Below, piece after piece: positions 55,982 through 64,000 of a stretch of DNA of 64,000 nucleotides. The translations under genes and the position numbers were made by a program. The notes beneath the pieces were generated by a model that saw only the letters and a list, made by a program, of their open reading frames with translations, made no database searches and was not told the DNA's origin. The stretch is from Inia geoffrensis (lineage: Eukaryota; Chordata; Mammalia; Artiodactyla; Iniidae). The stretch lies in contig CM070905.1 of assembly GCA_036417435.1 (NCBI GenBank), positions 64,931,092 to 64,995,091 of the forward strand. Reading direction: 5' to 3'. The first letter of the stretch is position 1. Each line of letters starts with the position of its first letter.

Positions 55982-57717
55982 GTAAGCTGGATGCTGAGAC
56001 CTTGGCTTTGGGGGATTAAGGCTCCATCTTCATCATTTTCTCATCACAGATATAATGGGGAAAACAAATCACAGCATAGGACCTTTCTTAAAGTCTTATT
56101 TAGTGGAAACAGTACTTCAGAAACAGATTTCATACATTTAGTAACCTGCCACACATGGTTATTCTCTGGATTTAGATGTAATTAAGAGTGATTATCTGGA
56201 TTTTGAACAAAAGAGAATTAATTTCCCATTGAGAAGAGAAGTTGACCGTGCTCTGCATATAGAGGCCACAAAAATATATAATTTGATCCAAACCCTTTGT
56301 GCTAAGATTATTATGTTTTATCTCATAAAACAATAAAATTACTAAGTTCTGTTAGCATATTATAAAAGTTGAAGTTTATTAGAGATAATGATGACAGATG
56401 CTTTTCCTTGACAGACACTTCGCTAGCACTTCCTTATCATTTTTCAAAACAATGTGTTAAATGCTTCTCTCTTATGAAATAAAGAAAGGTGAAAAGATGG
56501 CCTAGATAGACATTTTTTGTTTTTTGTTCGGTTTTCTTCTTTGCTTCTTTGTTTTGTTTTGTTACTTTTTTTTTTTTTTAAATCAGACATAATTCTAATC
56601 AGGAATCTCAGCTGATATGGCACAGTGGCTATTCCTGAGGGTCCAGAGACTGCTAATTTTAGCCATTTGCCTCTCTTGCTGAGATGAAGAAATTGCTCAA
56701 AGCCCTGGGTGAGATGAAGGAGTGGGGGGGGTGATCAAAAGGAGACCTCATCTAAATAAAAGAGGTATCCTCTTTTCAAAGGACAGTGACACAAAGAATC
56801 TTTTAGTATGTTACAGGAACGCTTTCTGATTTCCTTCAAAAATTGTCTTTTGATAAAATCCTATTAAACTAACTCATGGCACAGAAATTAACTGTTTCAA
56901 AAAGAGTAAGTTGATAAAATGCGTATTAGTACTGTTATAGGATTTTAAATATTTGCTTCCAAAACGATGTCATTAAAGTATAATTTGTTTGTTTTAATTC
57001 CTCAAGTAAAGGCACCTGGTTTTAAATTTCATGAGGTTTTTATAATGTCGCTGAGGAAGGTAATGAGAAAATAAAAATTCCAGTAAAGAAATACAAAGTG
57101 CTTCAACAAAGTTGAGAAAGTCTATCATATTAGGCCACTGTTTTTTGAAGTAGTTTATGTAGAATATCATGAGAGCTCTCCTGGAGGTTAAACTCATTTA
57201 AGTTTAAGGTAAATTAGTTCTAATGTCAGAAGATACACATGAATAATTCTGACTGCAACATAATTTTCTGATTTATGTAAAAAAAAAGAAAGCATAAGCA
57301 TAACAGTGAAGTACATAAAACAACAAAAATAAACAAAAGAAAAAATTATAAAAACAGTCTTACGTAATGAACAAAAATTCAGTCTAGAAGAAAATTCCCA
57401 TGGGGGTTGAGGGTGGCATTATAGGGCATGATCATTTTGAAACACTAGTTAAAAACTTAAGAGACCTGGTTATACTCTTTAATTACTTAAACCTATGTAA
57501 ATATCTACCTCTAATTTATTTTTTTAAGATAGTAGCTTGATTCAGGCCTTGTTGCTATAGGCCCTATATGTTTTTGCCAGGTTTTTATTTTATTTTTTTG
57601 GTCATGTATTTGAAAGAAAGAACCTAAGAAATAAGTACAATTTTATTTTAAAAGCCACTTAATACAAGAGCATCTCCAAGACATTGTATTATATAGTTTT
57701 AAAAAAAATAGGTATCA

Positions 57718-57926
57718 GGCTTCCCTGGTGGTGCAGTGGTTGAGAGTCCGCCTGCTGATGCAGGGGACACAGGTTCGTGCCCCGGTCCGGGAAGATCCCA
57801 CATGCCACGGAGTGGCTAGGCCTGTGAGCCATGGCCGCTGAGCCTGCGTGTCCGGAGCCTGTGCTGCACAACAGGAGAGGCCACAACAGTGAGATGCCCG
57901 TGTACCGCAAAAAAAAAAAAAAAAAA
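57718..57926 (+). mobile_element. CHR-type SINE (about 210 bp), sense
   Basis: GGCTTCCCTGGTGGTGCAGT head, 3' end CAGTGAGATGCCCGTGTACC, then poly-A. TSD ATAGGTATCA lies at 57708-57717 and 57927-57936. Confidence 0.95.
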
Positions 57927-59143
57927 ATAGGTATCATCTTTCTTTGATTCTTGATAAGATTTTTAATTAATATTGGCCTTTCCTCTCATTTAATTAGTTG
58001 CTGTTATAAAATTTTCATCCTTAATTGCATTATTATAACATTCCAGTGTCTGGGATTTTTGTGAAAGTCTCGTGAAAGGTAAAGATATTTTTATTACTCT
58101 AGAAATGATGGATATACAAAGTCTTTTTCCTTGGTTTTGCCTTGTTAAGAAGATAACATCACAGATTTTACACAAAGGTTTTAAAAAGGTTATGAAGAGG
58201 GAATTAAATGTTTTATAAATATTATATATTAATGATGTTTCTGAGGATAAAACAAGCTGGATATAAAGCAGTGCCATCAAGTGTTTTATGGTTATAATAT
58301 GACTGTTCTTTAAATATATATGCACACACACACACATACACATTCAGTTTAAGCACACTGCTCTTGGGATAAAGAAGAATTTTATGTAGAATTTCATGTG
58401 TTTAAAAAGGTACTCTTATAAGCTAATATCTGCCATTTCCCTTAACATCTCTTTTATTTAGTAATTGGCACCATCATTTTTGCAAATCTGCCCCCAAAGC
58501 CCACACTTTTATGATGTAAGTTGCATCTTAAATATTATGTATACATGCTATTTTTAACTTTATTTTAAGACATTTTAAATTACACTTTATTTTCCCTAAA
58601 GATATTTCAGTGCTTGATCATTATACTTACTATGTATGTCTATTAAGTTCTCATAAAATTAAACTTCTTGGATCATAATTTAATTAATTTACTTAATTTT
58701 TTATTGAATTTACTGTATTTTCTCAAGTTCTTTTGAACTGATATACATGACTCTTTAGAATCAGCAGTTTAGCAGTTTTGATTTTGAAACCACACTTCTC
58801 TATGTAATTCAGGCTGTATAAAAAAGTTCTTTCTTATTTTTTTCCTTTCTACTTCAGTTATTTGTATATATGTATACATTAATTTACATGTATAATTTTT
58901 TAATATCACTAGGAAATTGCATTCAGTTTATCAGTTAACTGTAATAATAGGTTCCAAATGTTATTTTCTGTTTTGCCTTTAAGTTTTTCTCAGGCCTTGG
59001 GCAAGTAATTTAGTATTTCTGGGTCTTAGTTTTTCCCTCTGTTGTACATGATCAGAATTGTACTATGCTCCATTACAGGCTTTGTGAGTAATTCTGTATG
59101 AAATAGTAGGGCAGTGGTATTACTTAGTAATTTAAAGAATACA

Positions 59144-59358
59144 GGGCTTCCCTGGTGGCGCAGTGGTTGAGAGTCCTCCTGCCGATGCAGGGGACATGGG
59201 TTCGTGCCCCAGTTTGGGAAGATACCACATGCTGCGGAGCGGCTGGGCCCGTGAGCCATGGCCGCTGAGCCTGCGCGTCCAGAGCCTGTGCTCGGCAATG
59301 GGAGAGGCCACAACAGTGAGAGGCCCGCGTACCGCCAAAAAAAAAAAAAAAAAAAAAA
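59144..59358 (+). mobile_element. CHR-type SINE (about 215 bp), sense
   Basis: GGGCTTCCCTGGTGGCGCAG head, 3' end GTGAGAGGCCCGCGTACCGC, then a poly-A run of about 25 nt. TSD AAAGAATACA lies at 59134-59143 and 59359-59368. Confidence 0.95.
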
Positions 59359-61925
59359 AAAGAATACATATATGTGGGCTGTTGGTAAATATGATACAGT
59401 AATAATATAAATGCATATTTTTTACTTTTCAGAGAATGTGCATGTTTTTGCATTTAATTATTCCTGCAATATGGAGGACAAAAAATTTGAATTTGTTGAA
59501 ACACGTTCCCTAAAATGATTAGACTAATAAACTATTTCTGCTAAACATGGGAAATATGAAAATTACCACAAGGTGTTAAAGAGAAAGATGGTTTACAGTA
59601 TCATATGGATTTTTTTAAAAAAAAATAGTGCTTCCTTTTTTTGCCATCTACTTTTTAAACTTAATTTTAAACTTAATCTGCAAAGTTTACAGTTGAAAAT
59701 ATATTCCTTTATGTTATTTAGTGCAATTAAATGCTGAAGGCCAAATTGAAACTGTCTTGGAATTGTGAGGTCTTTTGGGGTATTTATCTCCTTGCTGTGG
59801 ATGTTCATTGTTGGAGGTAGTTTTGAGCCCTTAGTGATATCTTACTTGGTTTTGCTTCCACAGTTCCTGGGACATTTAATGCTCAGTAAATGCTTGGTAA
59901 ATGAATGACTATGCCCCATAAGTAGTGACTGATTATTCTTTGCTGAAATTTAAAAAAATAAAAAAAAAAACTTTTACTATTATAATTTATTCTTAGAACA
60001 AATTGGTCACTCAGTGTAAGTATTTGATGAAGACGTTTAAAAGGCTTAATGAGGATTACTTTCATGTCACTAAAGAATAGTGGATGAGTTTTTTCTGTGT
60101 ATTAGGTAAAGAACTAGGAATCACAGAGTTGAGATTAGTTGATACACTCATGTGACAGTAGAAATGATTCTTCTTTTTGAACATATTTAATTTTCAAAAG
60201 ATAGATTTTAGAGGTAGGTAGGCTTTTCTTCTCTATAAGTCTTTATTAAACTATCAAATTAGGAATAAGACCAAACTTGTAGGCCTCAAATTTTATCTTA
60301 ACTGTGTAAACTCATTGTGACACATTTTATTACTTAATGGGAGATAGGAAGGAGCAAAAAGGTCTCCTAAAACTAAGAACCTTAAAATCCATTGGTTCTC
60401 TTAAATAGCATCTTTAATTTTTATCTTGTATTGTGGCCATTACTTAGAAGCAGTGAAGGTAGGAAATGATCTATGAAGGTGTTCTACTTTTATAGCTAAG
60501 TCTACACCATTAAATGTTTGCTGTATTCTCTTCCTTATTTGAAGATATGGCAAGTTATATAGATATTGAACCATTTTGGTTACAAGGTTAGGATGTTTGT
60601 TTAGTCTGTTAACAATGTTGTTAGCACTTTTTTTTATTTCACAATTTAAACATCTAGCTTCTGAGTGCCTTCCCCCAAACCAAATTTGATGGTATCATAA
60701 GTTATTAGGAGCACCAGCACAAATTCATATTTATCAGATTTTTATTTCAAATATTAGTGTCTTTGATAAATCAGATTTAAAAATTTTTAATTACGTGTCC
60801 TGTTCTCACTGGTATGGAGGCTTATAGACCGCCTGGGTCATAGTAAGGGATGTTTTCCCCCAGAGATTTGATTAGACCAACACAGCAAGGTTTAGTTGTA
60901 ACTTTAGTTACTATGTTTACAGAACATAAGATCACTTTAAATAGATTGTTTTAAATTATTTAAAAAAAATGAAACCTAGTTTCATTTCTTTTAAGAACAA
61001 TTAAGATTGCATTTGATAGGTTGCTTAAAACAAATAGAATGATTATTTTATTTTGATTATAGACTTACCAGTTTACTGTTTTTCATGCAGTTTATCACAT
61101 AATAATCACTCTAAATGGTAAAATTTGCTTATTCATGTAGGAGTATCAAATGATTGTAAAGTGATGGTGCAAATGTATATTATTTGGATACTTAAAATTA
61201 GAACTTAGAAACAAATAGAAATTTTAAAATGATTTGTCATCTAATAAATTTCAAATTATTAAAAACATTTCCTGCACAAAGACATTTCTGGCTAATCTTC
61301 TGTTTCTTTTCCTTACTTCTACCAACAATTTCAGGGACAGGTTTTAGGGTTTTGTTTTGTCTTGTAACCCTGAGTCAGTGATTGGTATAGTACAAATTAC
61401 TGTATCCTAAAGGATTGTTTCCAAAGATTAGATTTCTAATATTTCTTTCAATTATGTGTGGTAAAATATATACCCTCTTGTCACCCTGATGTCCTGTGTG
61501 ATATGCCTCTTTCTTCAGGTTTCACTGCTGTTAGCTCTGGAATATGTTTCACTTGGTTTTTCTCACTTGAAAGCATGACCATCTTAAAGGCAAGGTCTCT
61601 GTTTTACTTATCGTTACAGCTCCCATGTTCTTACTCCAAGTCACTGAGCAAGGGGTGCCTCCCCATGGTGGTTAGTGGCTGACACACTTCATAGGAGGTT
61701 GCGTTAAGGAATCATTGGCCAGATATTAAATCTTCCTAATTTTTATTTTTAATATAAAATAGATTTAAAATAAAAATCTGATCTAAAAATAGATTTAATA
61801 TACAAGGCAAAGATAAAGTAGCATATCAAGATGTCTCAGAAAGCATATAGACTTCTTGTAACCCATAGCCTGAGGAAATATGCTGCCTATTCTTTTAACA
61901 GGGTTCACATCAAAAGGGAAGATAG

Positions 61926-62130
61926 GACTTCCCTGGTGGTGCAGTGGTTGAGAGTCCGCCTGCCGATGCAGGGGACACGGGTTCGTTCCCAGGTCTGGGA
62001 AGATCCCACATGGCGTGGAGCGGCTGGGCCCGTGAGCCAGGGCCGCTGAGCCTGCGCGTCCGGAGCCTGTGCTCCGCAACGGGAGAGGCCACAACAGTGA
62101 GAGGCCCGCGTACCGCAAAAAAAAAAAAAA
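61926..62130 (+). mobile_element. CHR-type SINE, sense, left arm of an inverted pair
   Basis: GACTTCCCTGGTGGTGCAGT head, 3' end GAGAGGCCCGCGTACCGC and poly-A. The flanks AAAGGGAAGAT and AATGGGAAGGT give an imperfect TSD. Its near-identical reverse copy begins 144 bp downstream. Confidence 0.92.
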
Positions 62131-62274
62131 ATGGGAAGGTGAGTGTAGCATTCTAAATACAAGCTGATGAAGCATTAGGAATTATTTGAAAATTTAAACA
62201 ACGGAATATAATTATGACCTGAAACTTTGTTTTCTTAGACTTTTAACTGTTTAAAAAACTTTTACATTTACGTT

Positions 62275-62480
62275 TTTTTTTTTTTTTTGCGGTACGCGGG
62301 CCTCTCACTGTTGTGGCCTCTCCCGTTGCAGAGCACAGGCTCCGGACGCGCAGGCTCAGCGGCCATGGCTCACGGGCCCAGCCGCTCTGCGGCATGTGGG
62401 ATCTTACCAGACCGGGGCACGAACCCTTGTGCCCTGCATCGGCAGGCAGACTCTCAACCACTGCGCCACCAGGGAAGCCC
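62275..62480 (-). mobile_element. CHR-type SINE, antisense, right arm of an inverted pair
   Basis: T-run and GCGGTACGCGGGCCTCTCAC on the left; CGCCACCAGGGAAGCCC on the right. TSD CATTTACGTT lies at 62265-62274 and 62481-62490. Confidence 0.95.
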
Positions 62481-63439
62481 CATTTACGTTATTTTTTAAA
62501 TAAGCATTATAAGAAATAGTTTATAGAAACAGCTTTTCAAGGAAATTCTGATATGAATATCAAACAATAACATCATCTAATGCTTAAGTAAAATTGAAAT
62601 TCAATAAAATTCAGAACACCTATTTCTGTCACATTCTGGAGGGTTTAACATAATTATGTCCCAATTTGAGACAATATTTCTAAATTTTCATTTTGTTTAA
62701 CAGTTTATTTTTAAGGTTTTTGATTTAAAAACAATAAATTATCCGTTCTACTTTAGTTTTGAAAGTTTATTATAGTTTTTGAAAATCAGGTCATTTAATT
62801 TTATTAACTTAAAAAAAGACCAACTAGTTAATTGAATCAGCTTAATACCAGAAGTAAAACTCTCTAAGAATGCCAATATTTAATATATGAGTAATGCTAG
62901 AATGTGTGAAGAAATCAGCCTGAGCATTATAATAAACAAAAGATAGTTTTCTTTCTTTTTTTTTTTTTGTCAAAAAAAAGTAGGAAAAAAATGCAAATAT
63001 TACAACTGTTTAAAGTTTCATAATGTATCACCCTTCCTGATATGTTTTTTTAAATAGGTATTTTGACAAAATATGATCTTAGTAATTTTGGTATAGACCA
63101 AAAAATTAAAAAGTAACAAAAATGGCTGTATCTACTTAGAAACGTAATTACATGTGCTTTGTTTCAGTGTTTTTAAATCCAGACTGTGTAAACTACTTAG
63201 AGAAACAATAATTCAACTTCCCAAAAGTTGTAAATTCTGAATTAATGATGAAACAAGCCCAATCAGTTTCATGGAATTATTTTTTTCTATTATTAAAATG
63301 TATTTATAAATTGTCTTGTCCGATTTACGTCTCAGGACAATATATTTTCCTATTTGCTCAAGCTTAGAATATACAGGAAGTAGTTTCAGAATTGCCAACC
63401 CAAACCACGGCAAAAAAGTAAATCTAAGTTCAGTTGTTT

Positions 63440-64000
63440 GGGTGTGTGTGTGTGGTAAAAGTTACATACAATGAAATGCCTAAATGTTAAGTGAATAAAG
63501 TAGTGAACTTTAACAAAAGCATGCACTCATGTAACCCCCATTTCTATCAAAGTATAGAACATTTTCATCACTCCCCAAAAGCTGTGCCCTTTCCTGGTCA
63601 GTCCCTCTTCTCAAAGGCAACCACTTTTCTATTTTTTTCCCTTATAAGTTGCCTCCTGTAGAGTTTCATATAAACGGCATGTTTAGTATTTATTTGATGT
63701 CTGCCATTTTAATGAGTGTGTGAGGGAATCCCACTGTGGTTTTAGTTTGCATTACCCTGATGTATAATGATGTTGAGCACATTTTCATGTGCTCACTGGC
63801 TATTTGTATGTCTTGCTTTGTGAACTAATTCTTTTGCTCATTAAAAAAAAAATTGGGTTGTATGTTTAGTATTGAGTTATAGGAGCTTTTAATATGTTCT
63901 GGATTTAAGTTTTTTACAAATACATGTTTTTCAAACATATGCTCCTTATCTATGGCCTGCCTATTCATTTTCTTAATGGTGTTAAAGAGAAGAAGTTACT
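63440..64000 (-). mobile_element. L1 3' region, antisense, continuing past the window
   Basis: AATCCCACTGTGGTTTTAGT, TTGCATTACCCTGATGTATA, GATGTTGAGCACATTTTCAT and the final TCATTTTCTTAATGGTGTTA match the reverse complement of old L1 ORF2 and 3' UTR. It begins after a (TG)n stretch at 63442-63454. The element runs off the right edge. Confidence 0.82.

Larger units (their letters stand above)
55982..64000 (+). other. PHF14: PHF14 intron downstream of exon 10 (partial, over 8 kb)
   Basis: Phase-2 intron with donor GTAAGC and no acceptor or further exon seen. It contains CHR SINEs at 57718-57926, 59144-59358, 61926-62130 and 62275-62480, and an L1 fragment from about 63440 to the right edge. 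59860-59912 and about 61555-61640 look like L2 3'-end pieces. 55990-57700, 57940-59130, 59910-61450 and 62490-63440 are AT-rich with no named repeat. Confidence 0.85.

Noticed and set aside
55982..64000. Next PHF14 exon (rest of the last PHD finger)
   Set aside because: Searched by eye for a Cys-Asp-Glu-Cys...Cys-Tyr-His continuation after an AG in the right phase. None found, so it should lie beyond the window.

Overview
This window is vertebrate nuclear DNA, and every coding segment I can support belongs to one plus-strand gene, PHF14 (PHD finger protein 14, a histone-H3-binding chromatin reader). Ten consecutive internal exons are visible between 3217 and 55981. They total 1,337 nt, or 445 codons plus two bases. 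All reading frames join correctly across the introns, with no stop or frameshift in the joined frame. The 5' part of the gene (start codon, first PHD finger, start of the extended PHD module) and the 3' part (rest of the last PHD finger, stop codon, 3' UTR) lie outside the window. The rest of the window, about 98%, is intron.

The interspersed repeats point to a cetacean. There are more than twenty tRNA-Glu-derived CHR-type SINEs with the head GGGCTTCCCTGGTGGCGCAG, many little diverged, with long poly-A tails and clear target-site duplications (TSDs). This family is known from Cetacea, Hippopotamus and Ruminants, and the roughly 210-nt form seen here is especially abundant in whales and dolphins. 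A toothed whale is my best guess, but that is inference. Older mammalian layers (L1, L2, MIR, MER5-like and other hAT elements) lie beneath the SINEs.

Layout: 1-3216, upstream intron. Exon 1 (3217-3354), the second half of the extended PHD finger. A 15-kb intron with a four-layer repeat nest and a roughly 2.5-kb antisense L2. A compact cluster at 18315-25766 with exons 2-7: end of the extended PHD, linker, coiled coil, then the first part of the next PHD finger. An 8.2-kb intron rich in L1. Exon 8 (33986-34154), end of that PHD finger. A 21.5-kb intron. Exons 9 (51 nt) and 10 (122 nt), only 121 nt apart, carrying basic nuclear-localisation-like sequence and the start of the last PHD finger. 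More than 8 kb of the following intron closes the window.

Points worth a second look: an apparent GC-AG intron after exon 6 with a SINE inserted about 30 nt from the GC donor; an in-frame 17-codon exon behind a 35-nt pure pyrimidine tract and before a weak donor; two SINEs that used the same target site; a close inverted SINE pair that could form a roughly 200-bp hairpin; a perfect 42-bp tandem duplication; and a roughly 140-bp direct repeat around an L1. I found no second gene, no true tRNA, no CRISPR array and no sign of an undescribed multi-gene system.
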